Assembly: GCA_002095075.2 (NCBI GenBank)
Contig: LVCE01000004.1
Span: forward strand, 62,001-126,000
DNA: 64,000 nucleotides
Reading direction: 5' to 3'
DNA from: Francisella endosymbiont of Ornithodoros moubata
Lineage (GTDB): Bacteria; Pseudomonadota; Gammaproteobacteria; Francisellales; Francisellaceae
Shown piece by piece: positions 50,359 to 59,758 of the stretch. Both the position numbers and the translations under genes were made by a program. A model generated the notes under the pieces. The model was not told the origin of the DNA, made no database searches, and saw only the letters and a program-made list of their open reading frames with translations. Position 1 is the stretch's first letter. Each line of letters starts with the position of its first letter.

Positions 50359-51633
50359 TTATATTTTCTGAAAGCTCAAGCTTGACTCTGGTTTGACTAT
50401 ATTAGCCACCTCAAATTTATACTTATATTTGTCAGAAGCATCAACTAAAACTATATGATTATTTTCTAAATCAATACTTTTTATTACTATGCTCAAAGTA
50501 TAAAACCCATTATAAACATTACACTTAAAACTATTCTTTATTATATATTTATCGTCTGCTCTAACACTAGGTATCACATTACAATCCCCATGACTTACCC
50601 ATGGCAATTTTTTACCTGTAACATCCATCATGATACAAGATATTTCAACATTATTAAAATCTTGCTTAAAATCTATTGCAAATTTAAAGAAATATTCTTG
50701 AAATGAACTAAGATAACTTTTTTCATTATCATGAGCGTCACATATCATAACATTATGAATTACAATATTAGCATCTTTATAACCTACAAAATTGTCTGGA
50801 ATATCTCCTATGACTCTTTTCGTAGAAATATTTTTTTGTGCTTCCAAGCCCATATTCAATTTATTTTGGATAGACAAAATTTCTTTATGCTTATCTTCAC
50901 TAAGTAAAACTCTTCTATAATAATTAGCCACATCTACAGCGGGTCCATCAAAAACTATATTCCTATCATACAAAAAAATCGCTCTATTACAAAATTCTAC
51001 CATAAGTTCAACACTATGCGACACAAAAACAACTGTCTTATTTTTTTCTAATAGTTTCCTGATTCTAAGAAAGCACTTTTGCTGAAATACTGCATCACCA
51101 ACAGCCAAAACCTCATCGACAATAAGTATATCTGGCTCTATAGATGTTGCAATACCAAAACCCAACCTTGCTTTCATACCACTACTATAACTCTTGACAG
51201 GCTGCTCAATATAAGAGCCAATTTCTGCAAAATCCACTATATCTTTAGTTATACTTGCCCTATCTTCTCCCTTAATTCTATTTAAATCCAAATTAAAGTT
51301 TATGTTCTGAGTCCCTGTTAATTCAGGATTCAAAGATCCAGTTACCTCAAGCATAGTATTAATACTACCACTAACAGTAACTCTACCTTTTGAAGGAGTA
51401 ACAACTCCAGCAATTATCTTTAAAAGGGTTGATTTACCAGCACCATTAAGACCAAATATACCTAAAACATCCCTTTTTTCAATTTCTAAATTTAAGTTTT
51501 CTAGAACATAATGCTCATTATAATACTTTTTCTTGAAAGGATTAAAAGCTTCTTTAACCCTATCTCTAGCTCGATTGTAGATCTTATAAAATTTTGATAT
51601 ATTGTCTACCTTAATTGCCAAATTTTTTCTCAT
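50359..51633 (-). CDS. wzt: Polysaccharide ABC exporter ATPase with C-terminal carbohydrate-binding domain
   Basis: 424 residues. The ATPase domain (1 to about 240) has VDNISKFYKIYNRARDRVKE (typical of Wzt/KpsT/TagH), Walker A GLNGAGKSTLLK, signature YSSGMKARLGFGIA, Walker B ILIVDEVLAVGDAVFQQKCF and the H-loop VVFVSHSVELMVEFC. Residues about 265-424 form a beta-rich extension (NVEISCIMMDVTGKKLPWVS, ENNHIVLVDASDKYKYKFEV). In Wzt of E. coli O8/O9a such a domain recognises the finished chain end before export. It pairs with the permease, with stop and start overlapping at one base (51633). This supports an ABC-dependent surface-polysaccharide route rather than Wzx/Wzy. Confidence 0.93.
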   Translation of the reverse strand: MRKNLAIKVDNISKFYKIYNRARDRVKEAFNPFKKKYYNEHYVLENLNLEIEKRDVLGIFGLNGAGKSTLLKIIAGVVTPSKGRVTVSGSINTMLEVTGSLNPELTGTQNINFNLDLNRIKGEDRASITKDIVDFAEIGSYIEQPVKSYSSGMKARLGFGIATSIEPDILIVDEVLAVGDAVFQQKCFLRIRKLLEKNKTVVFVSHSVELMVEFCNRAIFLYDRNIVFDGPAVDVANYYRRVLLSEDKHKEILSIQNKLNMGLEAQKNISTKRVIGDIPDNFVGYKDANIVIHNVMICDAHDNEKSYLSSFQEYFFKFAIDFKQDFNNVEISCIMMDVTGKKLPWVSHGDCNVIPSVRADDKYIIKNSFKCNVYNGFYTLSIVIKSIDLENNHIVLVDASDKYKYKFEVANIVKPESSLSFQKI

Positions 51634-52445
51634 TAGATCACATCTCCAAAGTGTGGTGACAATCTCTTAAAAACTATTGCGCCAAAAAATAAAACTACCG
51701 AGGCCATAGCAAAAAATAGAAAAGTATTAAAGGTGTGTTGCCAAAACCAAACCTTATTTAGAAAAGTATCTCGAAACCCTTCAATTATATATACCATAGG
51801 ATTTATATTAAGTATAAACCTATACTTTTCTGAAATTATATATGGCGACCAAAATATAGGAGTAAACCAAAATCCAAACTGAACCACTAGTCCAACTACT
51901 TCACTAACATCTTTAATAAATACTCGTATAGCAGATGTGAACCACCCTAAACCAAGAAGTAAAATAATACTACAAAATATGTAGTAAGGTAGTTGTAGCC
52001 AATAAATACTAGGATAAAAACCATTAGAAACTACTAATATCATCAAAAACAGTATTAATATTAAATGGACAATTAGACATGAAAGTATACTGACTAAAGG
52101 CAAAATATTAACACTAAATGATACTTTCTTAACTAAAAACTCATTAGAAACTATACAACTACAAGCTTTTATTATTGAGTCTGTGAAAAAAAACCAAGGA
52201 ATCATTCCACACAAAAGATATAATATAAACGGAGGTCCTCCAGTACTTCCTGCATACCTAATACCGAAAGTAAAAACCACCCAAATAACAAAAATAAACA
52301 TCCCAGGTCTTACAACAGCCCAAATAATACCCAAATAAGAGCCTAAAAACTCTTCTTTAAAACCATGATACGCCAAAGTAAATAACATTTTCCTACTGTT
52401 AATTATATGTTTTATAAACCTATAAAACTCTTTAATGTAGACCAT
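51633..52445 (-). CDS. wzm: Polysaccharide ABC exporter permease
   Basis: 270 residues, six predicted membrane helices. The N-terminal FTLAYHGFKEEFLGSYLGII and WAVVRPGMFIFVIWVVFTFG match the Wzm/KpsM-type ABC-2 permeases, as do YLLCGMIPWFFFTDSIIKAC, FTSAIRVFIKDVSEVVGLVV, FWFTPIFWSPYIISEKYRFI and MVYIIEGFRDTFLNKVWFWQ. It forms a dimer that moves lipid-linked glycan across the inner membrane with Wzt. Its stop and the start of wzt overlap. The gene is intact and follows a 440-base non-coding gap. Confidence 0.94.
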   Translation of the reverse strand: MVYIKEFYRFIKHIINSRKMLFTLAYHGFKEEFLGSYLGIIWAVVRPGMFIFVIWVVFTFGIRYAGSTGGPPFILYLLCGMIPWFFFTDSIIKACSCIVSNEFLVKKVSFSVNILPLVSILSCLIVHLILILFLMILVVSNGFYPSIYWLQLPYYIFCSIILLLGLGWFTSAIRVFIKDVSEVVGLVVQFGFWFTPIFWSPYIISEKYRFILNINPMVYIIEGFRDTFLNKVWFWQHTFNTFLFFAMASVVLFFGAIVFKRLSPHFGDVI

Positions 52446-52889
52446 AAAAACCCTGTAAAATGATATCTCACGCCAACAAATATAGCATAATCAACAATTA
52501 AACTCTATATAATATATAGATATTGCAATGTCCTTAATCAATATTTTTATTTTTCACCATACACAATAATAAACTTAGTCTTTCAAAACCATAGATAAAG
52601 TTATATGAGACATAAAAATGCTCTAATTATAGGCTAAATCAATCATCTTTTGGAATAAAAGAGTAAGTAATAAACATAGCATAGTCGTAGAGCTATAAAT
52701 AAAGCACTAGTATCTGGTATTTAGGTACTTAATGAGTAAAATAAAGTCCATATCAGTTTTAAAAGAATGTGTATCTAGTTAGATATAACAAGATAATAAT
52801 TTTTTGTATAAAATCACGTTATCTTTGTTAAGATACATTAAAATAATAGCAGTGATAGCGGCGCTTCTAACAAATTTTAACCTAAACTC
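52446..52889. other. Non-coding gap upstream of wzm-wzt
   Basis: About 440 A/T-rich bases between the capsule-type GT gene and wzm. I see no open frame with coding character on either strand and no hairpin plus T-run. It could hold the promoter of the exporter-glycosyltransferase unit, but no convincing pair of boxes stands out. Confidence 0.4.
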
Positions 52890-54377
52890 TCAAACCTCAA
52901 CCATTTCTTTTTTGATAAGTGCTCTAATTTGCTTCGACAATATTTTTTTCTCAGTAGCAGGTAAATTTTTTAACCACTCAGAAATCATATCTAAATTAGC
53001 TTTTCGTCCATCAACATCATGAAAAGCCGCTTTTCTAAAATAGTATGAAGAAGATCGACCTTCACCAAGTAGATCTTTACTAAACATATACGTACCAAGT
53101 GATCTCATAATACTTGATGAATCTCTTATGGATTCGCTATTTTGTTTAATTAATTGTTGCTCTAATGTATGTCTATCACTATAAAATGAAACAAACGAAT
53201 CATATTTTGAATAAGGTGATGAAGTACTAACTAATACTCCCAACCCTAAATAAGCAGCCTCAACAGCAATACTACCATGATGAGTCAATACCAAGAAGTC
53301 ACCTAAATTTTCCTTCATCTCAATTAAGGAAAGATTTGCAGGCAAGAAAAAAACATCTTCAACACTTGTACTAAAAATATTTTTTGAATCAAAAGAGATA
53401 TATGTATTAAAAATTGCCATTAGATGAACCAAATATCTGTGATCAGCAATATAAAACTGCTTAACATTTCTTGGGAAATATGCGGGGTGTGGCTTTATCA
53501 AAACCATATAACCGTTTTTTCTTAAAACCTGAATCGAAGACATTAGCCAATCATGCAAATCTAGGAAGCCATCAGGACCATGAACATATTGATCATCTGA
53601 AACCGCATGCATGCAAATTACTGCAACATTTTTACTCAAACTTATTCTAGAATAATCAAATTCGGTAGATATGCTAATATCTACATCTTTCATATAAAAA
53701 TACGTTTTTTCTCTATAAACAAGGGATTTCAAATGATTAAGTCCTTCCATCACTTGTTTATCAGACAAACATAACATTTTTACTTTTTCATCAAAAGAAC
53801 TATAGCTTTTACTCAAAGATAAAATATATCTTTGATTACATTTATCAAATTTTAACTCTTTAATACCTCTATTAACAAGAAAATCTCTTACAGCACCATA
53901 ATGGTAAACAATCTCACTATTATAAAAGTAGATCTCATCATATTCCGCTTTCTTTATAATTTTATCAAGTGCTCTAAATTTATATAACAACGAAATAAAT
54001 GCCACGAAGTAAAATTTCATAAAGCCGGGCGACATTTTTATAAAGCCATCAGAATTTGAAGACCTTAAGTAGCTAGAAAAAATAAAAACTCCAACATCTA
54101 TTTTTTTGTATTTCAAATTTCTCATTTTATATAGTAGTTTTGACCGCCTACCTTTAACCAAAAGAGTTAGCAGTAACCTTAATACTGAGATAAAACCATA
54201 AAAGTACTTATTAATCTTATTTGGCTTTACACTCTCAAAAAGCTTTTCAAACGAAATTGCACGAAGATTTAAGTTTTTTTTTCGCGCAAACTCTTCGGTC
54301 AAACATTCTAAAAAAAAATCCCCAGATTCGCCATAATCGTAAGCAATAAGTAAAGCTTTAGATTTCTTTACTTTCAT
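52890..54377 (-). CDS. Capsule-type polysaccharide biosynthesis protein (GT-B, KpsC/KpsS or poly-transferase-like)
   Basis: 495 residues. The C-terminal half has VAVICMHAVSDDQYVHGPDG, VLIKPHPAYFPRN (KPHP donor-site motif), the segment SLIEMKENLGDFLVLTHHGS then IAVEAAYLGLGVLVSTSS, and a basic helical tail. KPHP followed by THHGSIAVEAAYLG is typical of capsule polysaccharide glycosyltransferases and CDP-glycerol glycerophosphotransferase-like GT-B enzymes. The N-terminal half is unrecognised and Lys/Tyr rich. Neighbouring pse genes make a pseudaminic-acid transferase one possible job, but that is inference. It is well separated (440 bases) from wzm downstream and 390 bases from the GT2 upstream. 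Confidence 0.7.
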   Translation of the reverse strand: MKVKKSKALLIAYDYGESGDFFLECLTEEFARKKNLNLRAISFEKLFESVKPNKINKYFYGFISVLRLLLTLLVKGRRSKLLYKMRNLKYKKIDVGVFIFSSYLRSSNSDGFIKMSPGFMKFYFVAFISLLYKFRALDKIIKKAEYDEIYFYNSEIVYHYGAVRDFLVNRGIKELKFDKCNQRYILSLSKSYSSFDEKVKMLCLSDKQVMEGLNHLKSLVYREKTYFYMKDVDISISTEFDYSRISLSKNVAVICMHAVSDDQYVHGPDGFLDLHDWLMSSIQVLRKNGYMVLIKPHPAYFPRNVKQFYIADHRYLVHLMAIFNTYISFDSKNIFSTSVEDVFFLPANLSLIEMKENLGDFLVLTHHGSIAVEAAYLGLGVLVSTSSPYSKYDSFVSFYSDRHTLEQQLIKQNSESIRDSSSIMRSLGTYMFSKDLLGEGRSSSYYFRKAAFHDVDGRKANLDMISEWLKNLPATEKKILSKQIRALIKKEMVEV

Positions 54378-54769
54378 AATTAATACAAATAAACCTTAAA
54401 ACCTCACATAACGAAATAGTATATCATAAGCAAAATTATTTCATAGGCAAAAGTTCTGAACCTATACAAATATAGTCAACCGAAAACCTTATAGCTAAAA
54501 GTTACACCTATTGCCTTTTACTTAACCCAATTTCATCTCATTTAAAAGACTGTTGATTTAATCACCACAAAATTATTTTTTTGTAAAATATGAATATTAA
54601 AAATATTTGTAATTTAGAGCCTATAAAAGACTCGTTCTTATTAGAAAAAGCAATTCAGAAAAATAAGCTACTAAAAAGTTAAATGATGTATACGATCGAT
54701 CCTACCAAGCCAGAAGATGACTCGTCCTTTCCATAAGTTAATATCTCTTGTAAAAAAATTCTAATTTTT
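54378..54769. other. Non-coding gap with a short plus-strand frame
   Basis: About 390 A/T-rich bases. A short plus-strand ORF near 54591 (MNIKNICNLEPIKDSFLLEK, 30 codons) ends in a stop and is followed by IDPTKPEDDSSFP in another frame. It could be a transposase or other gene scrap but I cannot identify it. No RNA gene is seen. Confidence 0.3.
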
Positions 54770-55915
54770 TTACTTTTTAATATTTTTCAAAAAACCATAC
54801 ACTTTTATAGTTTTTAAAAACTTAGTAAAAAGTGACCTAATGCTATTATCATTTAATTGACTTTCTAACTCATTAATGTAATACCTACTTTCTTTAATTT
54901 TTTTAATATCACTATTTCTCAATTTTGCAAAATAACTTAGCAATAACTCTAAATCTTTATTACAAAGACTATCTAGCAACTTATTAAAAAAGTGATGAGA
55001 GCAACTCTCAGAATTCTCACTAAGAACATTTATAAAAGAATATACAAATTTTTCTGTATATTTCCTGTCAAAAATATAACTAAAATCTAGGTGCCCTTTA
55101 AGAAACATTAAAAGCTGTTGTTCTTTATTTGCACCATTCCATATCCCTCCATCATTAACTCTATATACTGACATTACCTGATTTATATATTTTATTGGCC
55201 CAAAATATGAAAATACTAACAACATGTAATAATCATTTCTATCAACATTTGAATACAATTTCAGATACTCATTAATCTGTTCTTTAAATTTAGATTCGTA
55301 CCTATAAATAATAGAACTAGTATGAAGATAAGATAACTCAATAAAATTATCAAAAGTATAAACCTCATTATAATTTTCAAAATCTATGAATGCTTTAGTT
55401 ATCTCCTCATTTCTTTCTAAAAAATTAGTATTATGTCCACACCCCATAAATTGTGGATTTAACTCTAGAAAATCTACTTGTTTTTGTAACTTAGTTGAAT
55501 CTATCCAATAATCGTCTCCCTCGCATAGTGCTATGTATTTACCTGACACATTAGGTAAAATAAAGTCTCTTATAGGTAATGCTCCCTTGGAATATTGATT
55601 TTCTTCCTGATATATAAACTTAATAATATTGGGAAACATCTCCAAATATCTTCGTATTACCTCAGTTGTACCATCTGTTGAACAATCATCGCTAATCACT
55701 ATCTCAAAAGCGAAATTTGTTTTTTGACCTAAAAATCCTCTTAGTGCGTCTTCTATATATAGTTTGTGATTATATGCTGTACAACATATACTCACTAAAA
55801 CATCTTCACTTTGCCAGTTTTCAATAATATCTTTTTCTAATATCAAACTATTTATATCATTATTTAAAACCATAAATGTAATCCTTATTATTCTAACCGC
55901 CACATAATATCCCAA
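54770..55915 (-). CDS. GT2 family glycosyltransferase
   Basis: The frame begins at 55915, but the likely start is the internal ATG at 55873 (MVLNNDINSLILEKDIIE), because AAGGA lies a few bases ahead of it, giving 366 residues. The GT-A domain has VSICCTAYNHKLYIEDALRG, FEIVISDDCSTDGTTEVIRR and KYIALCEGDDYWIDSTKLQK, with the GDDYW motif of this GT2 subgroup, then CGHNTNFLERN and the C-terminal IYRYESKF region. It differs from the tandem paralogue set downstream and is likely a separate specificity. The two IS1595-type remnants lie just upstream. Intact. Confidence 0.88.
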   Translation of the reverse strand: MGYYVAVRIIRITFMVLNNDINSLILEKDIIENWQSEDVLVSICCTAYNHKLYIEDALRGFLGQKTNFAFEIVISDDCSTDGTTEVIRRYLEMFPNIIKFIYQEENQYSKGALPIRDFILPNVSGKYIALCEGDDYWIDSTKLQKQVDFLELNPQFMGCGHNTNFLERNEEITKAFIDFENYNEVYTFDNFIELSYLHTSSIIYRYESKFKEQINEYLKLYSNVDRNDYYMLLVFSYFGPIKYINQVMSVYRVNDGGIWNGANKEQQLLMFLKGHLDFSYIFDRKYTEKFVYSFINVLSENSESCSHHFFNKLLDSLCNKDLELLLSYFAKLRNSDIKKIKESRYYINELESQLNDNSIRSLFTKFLKTIKVYGFLKNIKK

Positions 55916-55924
55916 ATTTTAAAA

Positions 55925-56234
55925 TAGTGGTTTTCCTAGATAATACTACTTTAAACTTTTTCTAACCCAATGTCTAATTAGCTTTAATTGCTCTTTAGAA
56001 TCACTATGATTAACGCCTTTCCATTCCCTTTAAAAACAAATAAAATGCTCCCTATGAATGCATTAAATTTCCTTAAACGCCTCTTAGCCTGGTTCCAGAA
56101 ATTCTCTATACTATTTATGATTTCACTTCTTAGCAAATAATTTACTATGGTTAATTCTATAGTGCTTAAACTCAGTAACATCTAAAGCATTCTATAACCT
56201 ATTGAGTTAATGCTCAATTTTTATAATTTTCTTA
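55925..56234 (-). mobile_element. IS1595-family transposase remnant A (C-terminal part)
   Basis: In mixed minus-strand frames the sequence reads FKHYRINHSKLFAKK, EIINSIENFWNQAKRRLRKF and REHFICF then KGVNHSDSKEQLKLIRHWVR. The block GIENFWNQAKRRLxKFNG with ECxWRF-type end is that of IS1595/IS1016-type transposases. Only the last third of a transposase is present, with several shifts. It directly abuts remnant B at 56235. A variant of the IS end (TTATCTAGG) near 55935 may be its outer terminus. Confidence 0.65.
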
Positions 56235-56812
56235 TGGTCTAGATAACTTTAGCACTAAATGACAACATGGTTTTTACCACGTGTAAACTAATTATGAGAG
56301 TGGTAAATGCAGTAATGATCATAGCTGTTCAAAATAAGCCCATAAACTTTTCCATTCCTTTGTATAGATTGTACTGTTTTCGAGTATTTTGCCATGTACT
56401 ATAGGCATTAAGGACTCTTTGGAGCAGTTTTACACAATAGAAACATAGACTTTATTATGCTAATCTCGCTTTAAAACATCCAATACTGGTGTTTTTCCTA
56501 CAGTACCATAACCGCGTTTACCACTTACTCTTTTTACTACAAATAAGATTCACCTATTTCAAATTCTCTGCTAGATGCTAAGAATTTTTTATCAAACAAT
56601 AGAATTATTTGCGAAATCTATCAAGCCGTTAACTGTAACTCTACTAACCTTAGCAATTTTTACTTGTATTTGTTATGTTAAATCTAAGCAAAAACACTTT
56701 AAAATTTCTCTAATTTTAGCATCTAAAATATGCGAACGTTTTTTACACCTTCCAAATATAGATAAAATATAGTCTCATCAATCATTATTGACAAGCTAAA
56801 GTTATCTAGACC
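56235..56812 (-). mobile_element. IS1595-family element remnant B with terminal inverted repeats
   Basis: The sequence ggtctagataactttag at 56235-56251 recurs as its reverse complement ctaaagttatctagacc at 56796-56812. It marks the two ends of a 578-bp element. Inside, minus-strand fragments read GRCKKRSHILDAKIREILK, FEIGES, VSGKRGYGTVGKTPVLDVLK, KVYVSIV, NCSKESLMPIVHGKILENST, IYTKEWKSLWAYFEQL and HSHN..FTRGKNHVV in several frames. This is the N-terminal and central transposase, with the DDE-type domain truncated. The C-terminal part is deleted inside the element. It lies between the broken ParB-like gene and the GT2. Confidence 0.75.
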
Positions 56813-57060
56813 CTTTTCTTAAAATTATATATTTTGTCTAAAATTCAAGTATAGGTTGATCATTTTATATCTATATTTGCCATTTTTAGTATATATAGAT
56901 ACATTTATCTTAGTTAAGCCATCAAATTGACAGCTTTCAGCATGTTGAAGCAACATGACTTGAGTAATGCTTAAGCTTGTATTTTGACTGTAGAAAAGTA
57001 GCTAGCTCTACGAAAATTTAGTGTTAAAGATCTACACTTATGGTAAATATTAAATTTCCA
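56813..57060. other. Short non-coding gap beside the IS remnant
   Basis: About 250 A/T-rich bases between the IS element end and the ParB-like gene stop. I find no gene and no clear terminator. Confidence 0.4.
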
Positions 57061-57944
57061 TTACTTCACTTTAATAAAGATATTTAAATATCCTACTTTT
57101 GGTGAAAAACATGTTGACTTTATAGGAAAATGCATTCCAGATTCAACATATTTATAAAAAATTTCCATACTAATACCCGGCATAAAAAAACCAGTAGCGT
57201 TTAAACAATAATAATAATGAAAATCATTTAAGCTTAGATGCCAGCTGCCCACATACGACACATTTAACTGGTCGTCTTTTCGGCAAGAAATGTCAATCAT
57301 TGTATTTACTATGTTATATAAATCAACTCTATTACTATAAATCTTAACCATACCATAATTCTGATCACATAGAGTGGCATGATCCCAAATTGTTAACTTA
57401 TCGTAACAATCCAGACTTTTACATCCAGGTCAATTAAGTGCTTATTTAAAACTCTATGCATTGGTAATATAGAAACATCTTTCTCTTTAAACACCATAAT
57501 AAATAGATCTAAATTCAACCTTTTGCATACCTCTAACCTATGATGACCATCCATTAAATAAAAGTCATTATCAAGAAAATTTTCACTAATATTAATTCTT
57601 GATAACTTCTTATCACCAACAACAAATGTTTCTAAAATAGAAAATATAAAATCCTTAACAAAGATTGTCGCTGGTATAGAAACATACATAGACTTACTAG
57701 CAGTCTCTTGAATTTTATTAATTCTATCTTTACTTACACCCTCGTGTGTTTTTATTTTAGATAAAAGACGATTTGGAACTTTCATCAATAATGAATCATA
57801 TTTTGCATCAACTGCCATATGGTATATGCCACAAGGAAAAATATCATCAACATCAAGTTCAAAGTGAAATGCCATATAGTCATTCATGAATGAACCAACA
57901 ATAGGAGATATTTTAAAATCTTCTAAAATACTCTTCTTCCCCAT
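57061..57944 (-). pseudogene. ParB-like domain protein of a polysaccharide locus, one frameshift
   Basis: N-terminal part (57944-57393) has DDIFPCGIYHMAVDAKYDSL and LMKVPNRLLSKIKTHEGVSK. It then has the ParB/sulfiredoxin-like core FYLMDGHHRLEVCKRLNLDL followed by FIMVFKEKDVSILPMHRVLN. DGHHR is the nucleotide-binding motif of this fold. After the A-run near 57418 the frame shifts. It continues KLTIWDHATLCDQNYGMVK, then SCRKDDQLNVSYVGSWHLS, PGISMEIFYKYVESGMHFP and ends at 57061. The whole would be about 290 residues. In polysaccharide loci such proteins often accompany small-molecule kinases or phosphate-transfer genes. The role here is unknown. It precedes the IS remnants. Confidence 0.7.
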
Positions 57945-57987
57945 ACTTCAAAAGTATATATAGTTAAACTCTTTTCATATCAAAACA

Positions 57988-58599
57988 TTATTCCTTCCAA
58001 TCACCTTTATAGGTTTTTGGAATTCTCCAATCTTTTCCATATCTCATTTCTAACCACTCCTCTATTGGAGTAGGCATTGTATATTTATTTCCTTTAAACT
58101 CTATAACATCCAAATTATCTATATCAAAGAACTTAATATCCTGCTTTCTTTCATAGTTGCGTTCACAATAATTATAGATAAAATTATTCTTTTGCCGCCA
58201 TACAACAATATCAATAATAATATGTTCTGATGTATAGTAGATGAACTGTTGCACCTTGCCCTTGTAAATTACTTTTCTACCAAGCTTCATTCCCAGTTTT
58301 CTAAAATTTCTTTCTATATCTTTTACTTTAGTATCACCAATAATGTCAATATCTATGTCATTATCATGAGGAATAAAATGACCATCTCTATATAACTCTA
58401 ATATAGTTCCATCAGTAAGCCTATAGTCTACACCTAACTTTTTAATAAAGTTACAACATTTTTCCATTACTTTCTCTGCTCCATTAGGTAATTTTTGATT
58501 TGTATCAAATGGAAATGAATGGAACTCTACAAATTTTCCATGCTTCAATACGAATAAATAATCTTTTATTAAATGTCTAAGTTTTTTTAACATATACAT
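57988..58599 (-). CDS. licD: LicD-family phosphotransferase
   Basis: 203 residues (start could be Met3 at 58593). The LicD motif is DGTILELYRDGHFIPHDNDI then DIDIIGDTKVKDIERNFRK: a leading LxDGTLLxxxRxGxxIPxDxDIDI pattern with metal-binding Asps. The C-terminal EFKGNKYTMPTPIEEWLEMR then YGKDWRIPKTYKGDWKE is the family's conserved YG-x-W end. LicD enzymes transfer phosphocholine or related phospho-groups from a CDP-donor to surface glycans. The neighbouring cytidylyltransferase-like, aminotransferase-like and methyltransferase remnants would supply such a donor. LicD itself is intact while those three are frameshifted. Confidence 0.88.
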   Translation of the reverse strand: MYMLKKLRHLIKDYLFVLKHGKFVEFHSFPFDTNQKLPNGAEKVMEKCCNFIKKLGVDYRLTDGTILELYRDGHFIPHDNDIDIDIIGDTKVKDIERNFRKLGMKLGRKVIYKGKVQQFIYYTSEHIIIDIVVWRQKNNFIYNYCERNYERKQDIKFFDIDNLDVIEFKGNKYTMPTPIEEWLEMRYGKDWRIPKTYKGDWKE

Positions 58600-58624
58600 T
58601 AATTCTCAATTTTTTCAACATTCA

Positions 58625-58790
58625 TATTAATAAATCATTACCTACACTATCTCTACATACTCTTTACAATCAAAACCAATTTTACCAGTTAAATCTTTTA
58701 TATAATAGATTCTCTATTAATTCCTATTTGTTGAATTTTACCATTGGAATACAATTCTCTACCTATTTTCAACCTTCAGTAACTTTTTTT
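58625..58790 (-). pseudogene. Duplicated, decayed 3' end of the aminotransferase
   Basis: Minus-strand pieces read YIKDLTGKIGFDCKEYVE, parallel to the intact copy YIKDLTGKIGFEGKEYVR at the end of the aminotransferase gene (59.8 kb). Nucleotide similarity extends over about 100 bases of both 3' ends (58630-58735 against about 59790-59900). It therefore is a second scrap of the same type of gene left by duplication or by replacement of the module. A further unidentified minus-strand hydrophobic scrap (MCFVMSLNLVSLIIILLLGA) lies at about 58800-59045. Confidence 0.65.
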
Positions 58791-59056
58791 AAATTTTGCA
58801 TCTGTACTTTTGTTGCATTTAAAACATTAATATTTACATCATGCTTGATAAAACTACCTTTTCTATATTATTCCCGGCCCCCAGCAGTAAAATAATAATT
58901 AAACTCACAAGATTTAACGACATCACAAAACACATTTTCACTTTAATAAGATCACCATTAAGGACTCTTTTACCAATGTACACTGCTATGAATTCACAAA
59001 ATGTTTTTAAGAAAAAATTAAAAATACTAGCCTTTTTTAAACATATTTAAAACTGT
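58791..59056 (-). pseudogene. Unidentified remnant between licD and methyltransferase
   Basis: The minus strand is open for about 80 codons reading FKKASIFNFFLKTFCEFIAV, YIGKRVLNGDLIKVKMCFVM, SLNLVSLIIILLLGAGNNIE. It has no start codon context and no family I recognise. It is probably the remainder of the module's displaced gene. Confidence 0.3.
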
Positions 59057-59757
59057 TCACAAATCAATCCTTATATATAAAAACATTAAACCTATAAATA
59101 TTATTTTATAGTTGTTAATATTCTGCTGTTCAATTTCAACTCTTAAATTATTTTTATGCGCTATATTTATAAACCACTGCTTACTATAATATAAATGCTC
59201 CAAACCAGTATATCTTTTCTCATATTCTTTATTACTTAGATACCCTTTTCTTATAACCATTGATTCTTCTTTTAAATTAAGATCATTTACTTCTAGAATA
59301 GCAATACCTTTAATTGCCTTAGAAATCATCCTATTTATTACTTCTTCTGCATACTCATAATTTGGGAAATAAAAAAATACGCTATTCGAAATAACATAAT
59401 CATATTTTATATCAATATTAATCTTTGATGCTTCAGATACTATAAAATCTCCTTCATTAAAATATTCCTTTGCAATGTTTATTAAACTCATCGAATAATC
59501 TATACCGCCAACATTATGACCTTTTTTATATAATGGATATAAAAAGCACCTGCACCACACCCAACTTCATATATTTTATCATTAATGGATAAATTTAACT
59601 TTGTTGATATATAATCAACATAATTTAACCAATCAATTTCACTTATATTTCCATATCCAGTATCAAAACCATCTACAACTATTAATCTTCCTAAAATAGA
59701 GTCGTTATCTGCATCAATCTCACGTTTATTCCATACTCTTTTCCAGTTATTCATCAT
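59057..59757 (-). pseudogene. SAM-dependent methyltransferase, one frameshift
   Basis: N-terminal part (59757-59500) has NNWKRVWNKREIDADNDSIL, then GFDTGYGNISEIDWLNYVDY and the SAM motif I, KIYEVGCGAGAF. The frame then shifts in the T-run near 59540. The continuation reads FLYPLYKKGHNVGGIDYSMS (motif with acidic residue D for ribose), KINIDIKYDYVISNSVFFYF (motif IV region) and GIAILEVNDLNLKEESMVIR, ending at 59057 as a class I methyltransferase of about 230 residues. It directly follows the aminotransferase stop (2 bases apart) and precedes licD. It may methylate the amino group or backbone of the CDP-activated substituent. One T indel is the only lesion. Confidence 0.8.
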
Positions 59758-59758
59758 A

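Noticed and set aside
54591-54682. 30-codon plus-strand ORF MNIKNICNLEPIKDSFLLEK...
   Set aside because: Too short and unrecognised; possibly a transposase scrap.
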